NCBI GenBank assembly: GCA_903923395.1
Contig: CAIXXM010000088.1
Location: 1 to 48,717 of the forward strand
Source of the DNA: an uncultured Acidobacteriia bacterium
Lineage (GTDB): Bacteria > Acidobacteriota > Terriglobia > Bryobacterales > Bryobacteraceae
Length of the DNA stretch: 48,717 nt
Reading direction: 5' to 3'
Position numbers and translations under genes: made by a program. The notes beneath the pieces were generated by a model. The model was not told the DNA's origin. It saw only the letters and a list, made by a program, of their open reading frames with translations, and ran no database searches. This document shows, one piece after another, positions 25,845 to 34,984 of this stretch. Position 1 is the stretch's first letter. Every line of letters begins with the position of its first letter.

Positions 25845-26798
25845 ATGCGACAAACCGGATTTTTCTGCAGTGCCCTTCTGCTCGCTTCCGCGGCTGCCCA
25901 GGCGGCCGACCCCAAGCTTCTCAATCTGGTGGTACCGGATGCGAAGATCATCGCCGGCGTTAATGTCTTGCAGGCCAAGGCAACGCCGTTCGGCAATTTC
26001 GTGCTGCAACAGATCACGGCGAACAACACCGGCTTGCAGGATCTCATCCAGGCAACAGGCTTTGACCCCACGCAGGATGTTACTGAAATTCTTGCGTCGA
26101 ACGGTGACGTGACGTCGCACAACGGGATTCTCACGGCGAAGGGTACGTTCAACACTGCCGCACTGGTGGCAGCTGCGGTGAAGGGCGGAGCGAATCCCGC
26201 GCAGACTTACGCCGGCGCAACCCTGATCAGCATGTCCAAGAATTCCCAGGCTTACGCTGTGGCCATCGTGGATGGGGAGTTGGCCATCGCCGGACCGGTC
26301 GCTGCAGTACAAGCCGCACTCGACCGCCGCACGAAGCAGAATGCAATGGACCCGTCTCTCGCGGTCACCGTCAATCAGTTGAGCACGACGCAGGATGCCT
26401 GGACGGTGAGCGTTGCGTCCATGGCCGGGCTGCTGCCTGCCGGGTCCAATGCGGGCCAGCAGTTGGCGATCTTCCAGAACATCCAGCAATCGAGCGGTGG
26501 CGTGAAGTTCGGAGCCAACGTGGACGTCACGGGCCAGGCCATCACCGCAACGGCCAAGGACGCGACGGCGCTCGGTGATGTCTTAAAATTCGTGGCACAA
26601 CTGGTCGCCATGAACGCGGGTAAAGATCCCAAAGCAGCCGATGCCGCGTCCATCCTGCAGAACCTCACGGTCACCACTGCGGGAACCTCTGTGAACATTG
26701 CCATCACGATTCCAGAGAGCACGATGGAAGGCCTTGCTTCGATGATCACCACGCCGAAAGCCACTTCAGCCGCCGCAGGGAAGAAAGCGCTCCGTTAG
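25845..26798 (+). CDS. Secreted protein of unknown function
   Basis: A 317-residue protein with a clear signal peptide (FFCSALLLASAAAQAADP). The mature part is Ala/Val/Thr-rich with mixed alpha and beta elements, including repeated-looking segments such as VAAAVKGG and AVAIVDGELAIAGPVAAVQA. No Cys, metal motif or membrane helix follows the signal peptide. I do not recognise a named family. GAGAGAA precedes the ATG. The C-terminus is basic (AAAGKKALR). Being 56 nt after the LamG-like gene, it may be cotranscribed with it. Confidence 0.65.
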   Translation: MRQTGFFCSALLLASAAAQAADPKLLNLVVPDAKIIAGVNVLQAKATPFGNFVLQQITANNTGLQDLIQATGFDPTQDVTEILASNGDVTSHNGILTAKGTFNTAALVAAAVKGGANPAQTYAGATLISMSKNSQAYAVAIVDGELAIAGPVAAVQAALDRRTKQNAMDPSLAVTVNQLSTTQDAWTVSVASMAGLLPAGSNAGQQLAIFQNIQQSSGGVKFGANVDVTGQAITATAKDATALGDVLKFVAQLVAMNAGKDPKAADAASILQNLTVTTAGTSVNIAITIPESTMEGLASMITTPKATSAAAGKKALR

Positions 26799-26881
26799 AG
26801 CGCCGCCTCCTCGCGGGCGCGGCTCGGGAACACAAGGAATGTCAGGAGCCGCGTGCGCAACCTGATCATTCCACGGATGCG

Positions 26882-26901
26882 GCGCCAGGCAGAGACCTGG
26901 C
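26882..26901. terminator. Hairpin between convergent genes
   Basis: CGCCAGG (26882-26888) and CCTGGCG (26895-26901) form a perfect 7-bp stem with a 6-nt loop, 6 nt after the stop of the minus-strand sugar dehydrogenase gene. There is no T-tract on either strand, so it may be a weak or Rho-assisted terminator or an RNA-stabilising hairpin. Confidence 0.35.
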
Positions 26902-26907
26902 GTATCG

Positions 26908-28770
26908 CTAACGGATCGTCAACTGTCCCTGCTTCTCCGCGCTGGCGGGCAGCTTCGTGCTCCCGGCCTTGGCCCCGTTGGTTTCCAGAATGTAAGCGAC
27001 GATGTTCACGTACATATCTTCCGGAAGCGAAGCCGGTGCCGCCGGAGGCATGGTCTTCGAGTGATCATAGAAAGCCTTCAAGCTCTTTCCGGACCACTTC
27101 CCCTTGAAGTATTCTCCGGCCAGCGGTGGCCCGAAGGTGCCATTGGTCATCGTGTTGCCATGGCACACCGCGCAATTCGTATTGAAAGCCGTTTTGCCGG
27201 CCGCTGCCTGTTCTGCCGTGAATTCCGGCGCGGCACCACCAGTAACCATGGTCACCGAAGCGGAAGGCGCGTCCACCGCCCCCGCCTTGCTGCTGGTGGT
27301 GACTGCTTTTCCATCGCCTTCGCCCACATAGGTGAAAGCGAGAATTGCACCGGGATTCTCCATTTTCGTGGTTGTGCCGCCCTCGACGGCTTCCGCCAGC
27401 CCACCAGGATCCGTAGCAATATAGATCGTCTTCAAATCCGGGCCGATCGCGGTATCGCGGAACCGGTTATTCGATTGGAAGTAACGGGAGAAATATCCAG
27501 CCTTCGACTTACCATCAGCACTTAGTGGCAAGACATACAACGAACCCCGTTTCAGCGTCGTCACCAGCAGGACCTTGTCCCAGCCGGGAATGCCTTTCCC
27601 CTTCGACGCGTAATACTCGATGCTGGAAGCGCCCACCGTCGGCCAGCAGATGAAGTCCACGCCCCTGCATGCCTTGTCCTGGAAGTTATACCCCGTAGGC
27701 ACAGTGAACATGGTCGCAATCGGTTCCTCAAAAGGTTCCTTGAAGTCTGACTCCGCCGCGCGCGGCACCGAGGGATGAATCTCAATGTCACTGAACTTCA
27801 ATTGCGAGCACGGTGTGGTGGCATCTGCCCAGCGGGCGTATTCGTAGGCTTTGTTATCCTGCTTGCCCGCCACGTGCGGCCAGCCATAATTCTTCCCTTT
27901 GACGAGGATATTCACTTCATCATCGGTTTTCGGACCCTGCTCAGAGGAATAAAGCGTCCCGTCCGGCCCGAAATCAATGCCCTGGGGATTGCGGTGGCCA
28001 TATGTATAAACATGGCTCACGACACCCTTCAAATTCGGGTTATCTTCCGGAATGGAACCGTCAATGTTCAACCGCAGGGACTTGCCGACATAAGACGAGT
28101 AATCGTTCGCCTTCAATTCCGCTGCTGTGGGAAGGCGCTGCGCTTCAATCGGCATACAGAAGTTCCCCAGTTGGTCATGACCCTCATCACCCACGGTCAG
28201 ATATAACTTACCGTCCGGCCCGACTTTGATCCGCCCGGCATCATGATCATTCCCCGCCGGCAGCCCCTTCAGTAAGTCAACCGGCTTTGACAACGTGCCC
28301 TGCGTCTTGTCATAAGTCAAACGCACCACCTTGCCGTAGAGGTGATTGTAGGGGCTGTTCGGGTCAGGAAAGAACCTGACCGCAGGCAGGTTCCGGTCCA
28401 CATAGGTGTAATAGATGTAGACGTAATCCTGCCCCTTGTCCTTCAGTAAATCCGGATGCAACGCCATACCCAGCAGGCCATCCTGTCCACCGGGAGCAGA
28501 AACCTCGTCAATCACGATGGCCACGCTCTTCTTGCCAGTCACCGGATCAATCCGTGAGATCGTCTTCCCTGTACGCTCCGTCACCCAGAGCATATTGTCC
28601 GGGCCCCAGGTGATTTCCCATGGACCGGCAAGCCCGGAGATCACCACACGCTTTTGGAACTCTTTGGTCCCGCGGATCACGGTTTCCGGCCCATCCTGCG
28701 CGGAAACAAAACCAAGGGAGAGAAGAAGGAGGGGCAGCGCTACAAGACGCACGGGGAATCGCATTCGCAT
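26908..28770 (-). CDS. PQQ-type sugar dehydrogenase fused to cytochrome c
   Basis: A secreted oxidoreductase of 620 residues. After a signal peptide (LVALPLLLLSLGFVSAQ), a six-bladed propeller of the glucose/sorbosone dehydrogenase family fills most of the chain (for example GLAGPWEITWGPDNMLWV, GKLYLTVGDEGHDQ and YTYGHRNPQGIDFGPDG). The C-terminal 100 residues form a class I cytochrome c with CAVCH as the haem site and a later Met in HSKTMPPAAP as likely axial ligand. It should oxidise a sugar in the periplasm, using PQQ, and pass electrons internally to haem. PQQ synthesis genes are not in this window. It appears to be a single-gene unit. Confidence 0.88.
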   Translation of the reverse strand: MRMRFPVRLVALPLLLLSLGFVSAQDGPETVIRGTKEFQKRVVISGLAGPWEITWGPDNMLWVTERTGKTISRIDPVTGKKSVAIVIDEVSAPGGQDGLLGMALHPDLLKDKGQDYVYIYYTYVDRNLPAVRFFPDPNSPYNHLYGKVVRLTYDKTQGTLSKPVDLLKGLPAGNDHDAGRIKVGPDGKLYLTVGDEGHDQLGNFCMPIEAQRLPTAAELKANDYSSYVGKSLRLNIDGSIPEDNPNLKGVVSHVYTYGHRNPQGIDFGPDGTLYSSEQGPKTDDEVNILVKGKNYGWPHVAGKQDNKAYEYARWADATTPCSQLKFSDIEIHPSVPRAAESDFKEPFEEPIATMFTVPTGYNFQDKACRGVDFICWPTVGASSIEYYASKGKGIPGWDKVLLVTTLKRGSLYVLPLSADGKSKAGYFSRYFQSNNRFRDTAIGPDLKTIYIATDPGGLAEAVEGGTTTKMENPGAILAFTYVGEGDGKAVTTSSKAGAVDAPSASVTMVTGGAAPEFTAEQAAAGKTAFNTNCAVCHGNTMTNGTFGPPLAGEYFKGKWSGKSLKAFYDHSKTMPPAAPASLPEDMYVNIVAYILETNGAKAGSTKLPASAEKQGQLTIR

Positions 28771-28885
28771 ATCAGACCATCATTATGTCTTACAACAGTG
28801 CGGCTTTTCACAGGCGGCATGAAAGGCTGTAGGATCATAAAAAGTTGGACACCCGAATTTCCCCGTTCTTCCGGTACGTTTTCGC

Positions 28886-30004
28886 TTGATCACTTCCATC
28901 ACCCACCCATCCCGCACTGGTCACCTCCCTGCCCTGACCGGACTCCGCTTCTTCCTCGCTCTCTGGGTTGTGTTCTCGCATCTGATCGGGCCGGGAAACA
29001 TGTATGAACCGCTGGTGCTCGCACTGCCGGGTCCTCTGCAGGAAATTGTTCACCGCGGCTACCAGGCCGTGCCAACATTTTTCGTGCTGTCCGGTTTCGT
29101 CCTCGCCAGAACTTACGGCGCGACGGCGTGGAACCGGCTGAACCTGCGCAAGTACCTGGTGGGGCGCTTCGCCCGCGTCTACCCGGTCTACCTGCTCAGC
29201 CTCTTGATCGTGACGCCCTTCATCATCCGGGCAAAAGATCAACCCAAAGGCTGGCTCGTCGCCATGCATCTGACGCTGACCCAGGGCTGGTTCGCCGGAC
29301 ACTACACCGCGGGCTGGAACACGCCGGCGTGGTCGCTCTCCTGCGAGATCTTTTTCTACCTCGTTTTCCCGCTCCTCATGATCCCGATGAAGAACCAGGG
29401 CTGGAAAGGTACTTGCCTCGCCGCGGGAATCGCTTGTGGTCTAACGCAGGCCATGTGGTTCATCGGCATTGATGACCAGATCAAACCGCTCATTCATCTC
29501 TCTGACTTCCTCATGGGAATCGCTGTATGCCGCGCCTTCGACTTACTTACCGAACGCACGGAAGCGCCTTCTGGAACATGGCTCTATCTCACGGGTATTC
29601 TCGGTTCCGCTGTCATACTCGCGAACGCCAAATACCTGCCTGGTGCTATCTCTCCGAACACTCTGCTGCGGCCTATGAACGCGCTGCTGCTGCTCGGATT
29701 GGGCCTCGGCGGCGGACCCATCGCCCGCATGCTTTCCCAGCGCCCGGTCGTCTATCTCGGCAAGGCCAGTTATGCCATGTACATCCTGCACATTCCTGTG
29801 CTTTGGTGGGCGGTAAGTTGGCCTTCGTATCTTGTGCGCTACGGCTATGTGGCGATTATCGTCGCCTCGTCATGCATTGTCTACAGCTTCTTCGAGGAGC
29901 CGGCGAACCGATGGCTGCGGTCGCTCACCGGGTCCCCGGCTGGGTCACGGTCAGGGTCTGCCGGTCAGCATCCAGCGTCGCCTGAACGCCAAGCGGCAGC
30001 GTAA
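28886..30004 (+). CDS. Acyltransferase family 3 membrane protein
   Basis: A 372-residue multi-pass enzyme of the OafA/acyltransferase 3 type, which acetylates or acylates sugars of LPS, peptidoglycan or exopolysaccharide. The signature opens the protein: LPALTGLRFFLALWVVFSH with the conserved His and Arg; VPTFFVLSGFVLA and AWSLSCEIFFYLVFPLL follow. About ten membrane helices are expected. The start is a TTG at 28886 with a weak ribosome binding site. The last 80 nt overlap, on the opposite strand, the 3' end of the LD-carboxypeptidase gene; this tail (GSPAGSRSGSAGQ) lies after the conserved FFEEPANRWL and is probably dispensable. The acceptor is unknown. Confidence 0.87.
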   Translation: MITSITHPSRTGHLPALTGLRFFLALWVVFSHLIGPGNMYEPLVLALPGPLQEIVHRGYQAVPTFFVLSGFVLARTYGATAWNRLNLRKYLVGRFARVYPVYLLSLLIVTPFIIRAKDQPKGWLVAMHLTLTQGWFAGHYTAGWNTPAWSLSCEIFFYLVFPLLMIPMKNQGWKGTCLAAGIACGLTQAMWFIGIDDQIKPLIHLSDFLMGIAVCRAFDLLTERTEAPSGTWLYLTGILGSAVILANAKYLPGAISPNTLLRPMNALLLLGLGLGGGPIARMLSQRPVVYLGKASYAMYILHIPVLWWAVSWPSYLVRYGYVAIIVASSCIVYSFFEEPANRWLRSLTGSPAGSRSGSAGQHPASPERQAAA

Positions 30005-30944
30005 CCTGATCGATAGTGTGGCCGAAGCTTAGGCCGTAGAGAACGGGGATTCCCAAATCACCCAGGAGGTAATCAATCACTTCGCCGAGTGAATAGGCCG
30101 AATCCTTGTTCGGCGGCGGACAATCCTTGCACTCACCCACCACAATGCCTGCCGCGCTCTGCAGTTTCCCCGCCAGCCTTAACTGCGTGAACATACGGTC
30201 GATCCGGTAGATATCCTCGCCGATATCTTCCATGACCAGAATTTTTCCGGCTGTCTCGATTGCGTACGGTGACCCGAGAGTTGTCGAAAGCAGCGTCAGG
30301 TTGCCGCCCGCCAGTGCTCCCGTGGCCTTGCCGCCGCGCACGGTGCGCAGCGTATGCCCCGCGCGCAAGGGATTACTCTCCGGCGGATTCGTCAGCACGC
30401 CGACCGGCTCCCCGGAAAACACGGCGGCCCGCAGGTGCTTCTGCGACCATTCCGTCAGGTGGCTCAATGAAACCGGACCGTGGAAGGTTACCAGCCCCGT
30501 GCGCTGCCCAATCGCCGTGTGCAGCGCCGTGATGTCGCTGTAACCAAGAAACACCTTCGGGTTGTTGCGGATCAGGTTGTAATCGATCCTATCCAGCATC
30601 TGCGCTGACCCGTAGCCGCCGCGGATGCAGATCACGCCGCGCACGCCGGGGTCAGAGAACATCGCATGCAGGTCGTCCACACGTTGTTGCGCCGTTCCCG
30701 CCAGATATCCGAACCGTTGCCCGACGTTCTTACCCAGCTTCCACTTCAAGCCAAAGAATTCGCAGAAGCGCTTGGCGAAGGCCAGTTCATCGGGATCGGA
30801 AACATAGCTCGAAGGGGTAATCAGGCCGACGGTATCTCCCGGCTGCAAACGCGGCGGCAGAATTGGCGCTGACGCTGCAGCGGCTAACAGCGGCGCACCA
30901 ACAGCGGCCTGTTGAAGGAAGAGACGGCGGGGGATGGAGGACAT
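29925..30944 (-). CDS. LD-carboxypeptidase (S66 family)
   Basis: A peptidoglycan-recycling or wall-editing serine peptidase of the LdcA type, which removes the terminal D-Ala from tetrapeptides. Signatures are GDTVGLITPSS near the N-terminus, GVICIRGGYGSAQML, GYSD (probable nucleophile Ser) in VFLGYSDITALHT, MEDIGEDIYRIDRM with the acidic member, and SFGHTIDQVTLPLGV with the His. An N-terminal RRLFLQQAAVG segment followed by a hydrophobic stretch suggests Tat or Sec export, unusual as LdcA is often cytosolic. The ATG at 30944 is preferred to a GTG at 30962 because the signal begins there. Its end overlaps the convergent acyltransferase by 80 nt. Confidence 0.88.
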   Translation of the reverse strand: MSSIPRRLFLQQAAVGAPLLAAAASAPILPPRLQPGDTVGLITPSSYVSDPDELAFAKRFCEFFGLKWKLGKNVGQRFGYLAGTAQQRVDDLHAMFSDPGVRGVICIRGGYGSAQMLDRIDYNLIRNNPKVFLGYSDITALHTAIGQRTGLVTFHGPVSLSHLTEWSQKHLRAAVFSGEPVGVLTNPPESNPLRAGHTLRTVRGGKATGALAGGNLTLLSTTLGSPYAIETAGKILVMEDIGEDIYRIDRMFTQLRLAGKLQSAAGIVVGECKDCPPPNKDSAYSLGEVIDYLLGDLGIPVLYGLSFGHTIDQVTLPLGVQATLDADRQTLTVTQPGTR

Positions 30945-30976
30945 AAGCGTTAGTGTACCCACTCAAATATCAACCC

Positions 30977-31015
30977 ACCATAAAGAATCGGTGCCTGGCA
31001 CCAATTCTTTATGGT
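30977..31015. repeat. 39-bp palindromic element
   Basis: Two 19-nt arms match with one mismatch (ACCATAAAGAATCGGTGCC, then GGCACCAATTCTTTATGGT) around a single T. Fully formed, it makes a long hairpin. It lies 12 nt after the stop of the DUF1592 gene and 32 nt before the LD-carboxypeptidase start, both on the minus strand. It may be a REP-like mobile or interspersed element, or an RNA hairpin that separates the two genes. Confidence 0.8.
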
Positions 31016-31027
31016 TTCTTTGTGGAG

Positions 31028-33547
31028 TTATTTGTTGCGGAAGAGATCGCTCGCGATAATCGCTTCCACCAGACTCCGCACGCCATAGCCGCTGGACTTC
31101 GTGCTATCCACAATCCGGTCTATCTCAGCGCGGTCACTGAAGCGCACCGGCGCCCCGGTCGCGTAGATCGTCAACTGCTTGGCCAGGTTCCAAGCCAGCG
31201 GCCGTTCTTCTGCGGTCAGCAGCTTCTTTAATTCGCGGATGCCCGTAAAACTGCGGCCATCCGGCAGCACGCCCGTGGAATCCACCGGAAGAGCGTAGTA
31301 AAACTCAAACGCATGGCCGTTCTTGCCGATGCCCTTCTCCGGCGTCTTCGTTTCATCAGCAGCGCGGTAGCGCTCACGCCACGCGCCCATCACGTCGAAG
31401 CTTTCCAATGCAAAACCAGCCGGGTCGATCTTCGCGTGGCAGGAAGCACACGTCGCGTCGGCACGGTGCTTTTCCAGTTGCTGACGAATTGTAACAGCAC
31501 CCCGGATATCCGGCTCGACCGCCGGCACGGAAGGCGGAGGCTGCAACTCATAACCCAGGATCCGCTCCATCACCCACTTACCCCGCAGCACAGGCGATGT
31601 CGTGGTGCCGTTCGCCGTCACTTTCAGGACGCTGGCCTGTGTCAGGAATCCGCCGCGCGCACTATCAGGCGGAAGCTCGACCCGGCGCATCGTAACACCA
31701 TGAATATCGTTCAATCCATAATGCACACCAAGCCGCTCATTCACATAAGTGAAGTTACTCTCCACCACATTGCGCACGGGTAAGTTCTTCTGCAGCATTT
31801 CCGCAAAGTAAAGCTGACTCTCCGCAGTAGCCGCTTCGGTCAGAGCGTCGTCCAGATAGTAGTCGTTATAAAGCATGCTCGATGGCGTGGAGTCTTCCAT
31901 CTTGCGGAGGTCAATCCAGTAATCGAGAAACGCATCGACAAAGCGTTCCGCACGGGGATCTTTCAGCAAACGCGCAGTTTCCGCTTTCAGGACGCCCGCC
32001 TTGCTCAGTTCACCCCTGGCGGCTTTGGCGCGCAGTGCATCGTCCGGCAGAGTATTCCATAAGAACAGAGAAAGGCGCGTGGCGAGGGAGATATCATCCA
32101 AACGGCCTGGCTTCTCCTGCAGATAGACAAAGTTTGGTGACGCCAGCACTGCCGTATAACCCGCAATCATGGCATCGGTAAAAGAAAGTCCAGCCTTGCG
32201 GCGGTCCTCCACCACGCCGGTGAAGCGTTTCACATCGGCTTCCGCAACGGGCCGCCGGTAAGCATGTTGCAGGAAGTTACGGATCAGGCGCTCGGCATCC
32301 TGTGAGGGATTATTGGAAACCACCTCGACGCCTTTCCCCTGCGCCAGGGGAAGATCGCCAAACAACAGCTTGTAACCACTCGTGGTGGTCTGGTCATAAA
32401 GTGGACCTTCGACCTCCATCCACTGGAACGCCACAGCGGGCGCACCTTCCGGCGTCATCAGCGGATTGCGATAGCCATTCGGCCGCGAACGGTAGAAGCG
32501 TGAGGCATCCGGCACCAGAGTTTCCCCGGCCACCAGCCAGATCTCGCCCGCATCATGTTCCGCGGGGTCAGGCGTCAAGTCAAAGCTGCCAACGCGACGA
32601 TTGAGGACACCATTGCGCGTATACACATTGATGGATTCATCGCGGCGCCCGCGCGAGAGATGCTCGAAATCCGGAAGGTGCTTCCGTTTGGGGTCGGGCT
32701 GCGGAGCCACCCAGAGCGTGTAACCCTTGAACTTCACCCGGTATCTTCCCGCGACCGGAGCGCGGAACCTGTCCCACGCATAACGGAAACCGGTGACGTA
32801 GTTACTGGAAACCCAGGCAACAGCCTCCTGCTCGCGCTTCTCCGGCGATGTCATGGGCGCGGTCTTGGCGAAGACTTCTTTCTCCGGCTGCAGACCGAGA
32901 ACAGGATAAGTCGAACGGTCCCCCACCTGATTCTTGTTATTGATCTTGCTGATGAGATCATTCTGTTCGCGTGCATAGTAACGCGTGACCGCCGTGGGCG
33001 GTTGCGTCTTCCGTACGGACATCACCTGGCGGATGGCGTAATCTGCGGCAGCCATGTAGCGCGCGATGTGGACGTGCGAAACATCGAGAGCGCTGGAAAT
33101 CTTGTTGTACTTATACGCTTCGCCGTCCTCTGGAAACTGTCCCTTGATCTGCAACCACGGAGCCTGGAAGAGATCGCGCAAACTGTTTTCGTACTCATAG
33201 CCGTTCAAACGGCGTTCGGTGACCCGCCCCTGCGCAAGGGTCGTCTTCTTCTCGAAGTCAGTGAGAGAAACAGCCAGGCCCTTCAGGAACGCAGTCTGCT
33301 CCACAGGATCCGGCCGCTTCCTGACCGCCTTGGGAGGCATTTCGCCCGCTTGCACACGGTCGTGCAGTTTGACCCATTTCGCGAAGTTATCCGGTGAGGC
33401 GGGGTCGAATTGTAGCGCGGATAAGTCCAGACCGCCGAGCTTCGCAGCGGAGTTATGGCAACCAGCGCAGTACTTATTCAGAAAAGCAGGATCGGGCGCC
33501 GCCGCCAGAAGCGGGACGGACAGAAGCAGCAGCCATCCGAAGCGCAT
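31028..33547 (-). CDS. DUF1592-family secreted protein with cytochrome-like motifs
   Basis: A 839-residue exported protein. After a signal peptide (FGWLLLLSVPLLAAA), a haem-like motif CAGCH (C27, C30, H31) opens the chain, as in planctomycete-type cytochromes. The domain order known for this family is DUF1587, DUF1595, DUF1592, DUF1588 and DUF1585; the last is clear here as CASCHAKIDPAGFALESFD. Function is unknown, but family members occur with DUF1552 proteins, as here, 1 nt after that gene's stop. It may be an electron-transfer or surface oxidoreductase. The start is at ATG 33547, after which the signal peptide begins. A 39-bp palindrome follows the gene. Confidence 0.88.
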   Translation of the reverse strand: MRFGWLLLLSVPLLAAAPDPAFLNKYCAGCHNSAAKLGGLDLSALQFDPASPDNFAKWVKLHDRVQAGEMPPKAVRKRPDPVEQTAFLKGLAVSLTDFEKKTTLAQGRVTERRLNGYEYENSLRDLFQAPWLQIKGQFPEDGEAYKYNKISSALDVSHVHIARYMAAADYAIRQVMSVRKTQPPTAVTRYYAREQNDLISKINNKNQVGDRSTYPVLGLQPEKEVFAKTAPMTSPEKREQEAVAWVSSNYVTGFRYAWDRFRAPVAGRYRVKFKGYTLWVAPQPDPKRKHLPDFEHLSRGRRDESINVYTRNGVLNRRVGSFDLTPDPAEHDAGEIWLVAGETLVPDASRFYRSRPNGYRNPLMTPEGAPAVAFQWMEVEGPLYDQTTTSGYKLLFGDLPLAQGKGVEVVSNNPSQDAERLIRNFLQHAYRRPVAEADVKRFTGVVEDRRKAGLSFTDAMIAGYTAVLASPNFVYLQEKPGRLDDISLATRLSLFLWNTLPDDALRAKAARGELSKAGVLKAETARLLKDPRAERFVDAFLDYWIDLRKMEDSTPSSMLYNDYYLDDALTEAATAESQLYFAEMLQKNLPVRNVVESNFTYVNERLGVHYGLNDIHGVTMRRVELPPDSARGGFLTQASVLKVTANGTTTSPVLRGKWVMERILGYELQPPPSVPAVEPDIRGAVTIRQQLEKHRADATCASCHAKIDPAGFALESFDVMGAWRERYRAADETKTPEKGIGKNGHAFEFYYALPVDSTGVLPDGRSFTGIRELKKLLTAEERPLAWNLAKQLTIYATGAPVRFSDRAEIDRIVDSTKSSGYGVRSLVEAIIASDLFRNK

Positions 33548-33548
33548 G

Positions 33549-34856
33549 TTATGCCAGCTCCAGACCGCGCATGGTGCCGGTGGAAGATGCAAACTTATCG
33601 GTTTCTATCCCCATCCTCTGTAACATGCTGACATAGAGATTCGGAAGCGGATAGTTATTATTGCGGTCGAAAGCCAGATTCTGACCATGCTTGAAGCCGC
33701 CACCCGCCAGGATCATCGGCATGTTTGTGCAGACATGCGCATTGGCATCGCCGAAGTTGGAGCCATAGAGAACCATGGTGCGGTCCAGCAGCGACTCTTC
33801 CCCCTCCTTGACCTTCTTCAGATCCGCGATGAGACCGCCCAGCAGCTTCATATGCCATTCATCAATGATTTTCAGCTGCGCCTTCTTACTCTCTGACTTG
33901 CCGTGGTGCGAGAGGTTGTGATAGCTGTCCGTCAGCGTGGCTTCAGGAACTTCGAGCACCGGAGCGCTCACACCTTCGAGCAACAGCGTGATGGACCGCG
34001 TCGAATCCGTTTCAAAGGCCAGACGGGCAAGATCATACATGACCTTGACCTTGTCGAAGTACTGCGCTGGATTATTCGGATCCACAGGGACCGGCGCGGT
34101 CACGACCGGCTTCGGCTTCCGCTCCCAGCCCTTCGAAGCCTGCAGACGGCTTTCCAGGTCCCGGACACTGGTGAAGTATTGGTCAAGACGCTCCCTGTCC
34201 CTCGCACCAACGCTGTTCTGCAGATCCTTCGCCTGCCCGGAAATCGCATCCAGGATACTGCGGCCCGTGTCCAGCTTGCGGATCTGGGCCTCCACCTGCG
34301 CCGGATTCCCCTGCAGGAACATTTCCTTAAACACGGAAGCGGCCTTATCTTCCGGCGGGATGGCAACGCCCGTGCCGCTCCACGAAAGGCTGCGGTTGCG
34401 TGTGTTCACCGCCAGGGTCAGCGAGGGAAAACGGGTCTGTATGCCAATCTGCTCGGCTATGTATTGATCCAGCGAAACGGTGTTGCGGAAGGAACCGCTG
34501 CCCGGGTGCGGCGCGGCTGTGAGAAAACAGACATCGGCGGGATGACCGCCGTCCACATTGGGGTGGGATACGCCAGTGAAAACGCTGAAATCGTTGCGGT
34601 GTTCCTGCAGCACCTGCAGGTAGGGCGAAGGCGTATAACCGCGTCCTCCGTCTTTCGGAAAGAAGTTCTCCGCCAGCAAACCGAGGTTGTTGCAGATGCC
34701 GATCATGCGGCGCGGCTTCGCGGCAGCCTTGCTGCTCTGCGCAAAGGCAGGCGTCATGGAATCCAGAAACGGCAGCGCCAGCGCCACACCGGCTCCGCGC
34801 AGAAAATGGCGCCGGGCAATGCTGCGCCGGGTGATGATGGTGGGGATCTGGTCCAT
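33549..34856 (-). CDS. DUF1552-family secreted protein
   Basis: A 435-residue protein starting MDQIPTIITRRSIARRHFLR, followed by GAGVALALPF: a twin-arginine-like signal (RRHFLRGAG), so export of a folded, perhaps cofactor-bearing, protein is likely. The body matches the DUF1552 family, an alkaline-phosphatase-like fold related to DUF1501 (for example MIGICNNLGLL, FTGVSHPNVDGGHP and MVLYGSNFGDANAH). The catalytic function is not established. Its stop codon is 1 nt from the start of the DUF1592 gene, and the two families are commonly paired. The start at 34856 is preferred to a TTG or ATG upstream because the signal starts there. Confidence 0.88.
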   Translation of the reverse strand: MDQIPTIITRRSIARRHFLRGAGVALALPFLDSMTPAFAQSSKAAAKPRRMIGICNNLGLLAENFFPKDGGRGYTPSPYLQVLQEHRNDFSVFTGVSHPNVDGGHPADVCFLTAAPHPGSGSFRNTVSLDQYIAEQIGIQTRFPSLTLAVNTRNRSLSWSGTGVAIPPEDKAASVFKEMFLQGNPAQVEAQIRKLDTGRSILDAISGQAKDLQNSVGARDRERLDQYFTSVRDLESRLQASKGWERKPKPVVTAPVPVDPNNPAQYFDKVKVMYDLARLAFETDSTRSITLLLEGVSAPVLEVPEATLTDSYHNLSHHGKSESKKAQLKIIDEWHMKLLGGLIADLKKVKEGEESLLDRTMVLYGSNFGDANAHVCTNMPMILAGGGFKHGQNLAFDRNNNYPLPNLYVSMLQRMGIETDKFASSTGTMRGLELA

Positions 34857-34910
34857 AAGGCTGTAGTTTATCGCAAGCACCGGAGATCGTGTTGCGCTCG
34901 CAGGCCTTGC

Positions 34911-34962
34911 GGGGAAAAGAAAAAGCCCTCCACCCCGCGTTGTGATTGCGGGATGAAGGGCT
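34911..34962 (-). terminator. Rho-independent terminator
   Basis: On the minus strand, AGCCCTTCATCCCGC and GCGGGGTGGAGGGCT (34962-34924) form a stem with G-U pairs, followed directly by TTTTTCTTTTCC. It ends the TIM-barrel gene 22 nt after its stop and separates it from the DUF1552 gene. Confidence 0.88.
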
Positions 34963-34984
34963 CAGTGAACCACAGAACTGGAAA

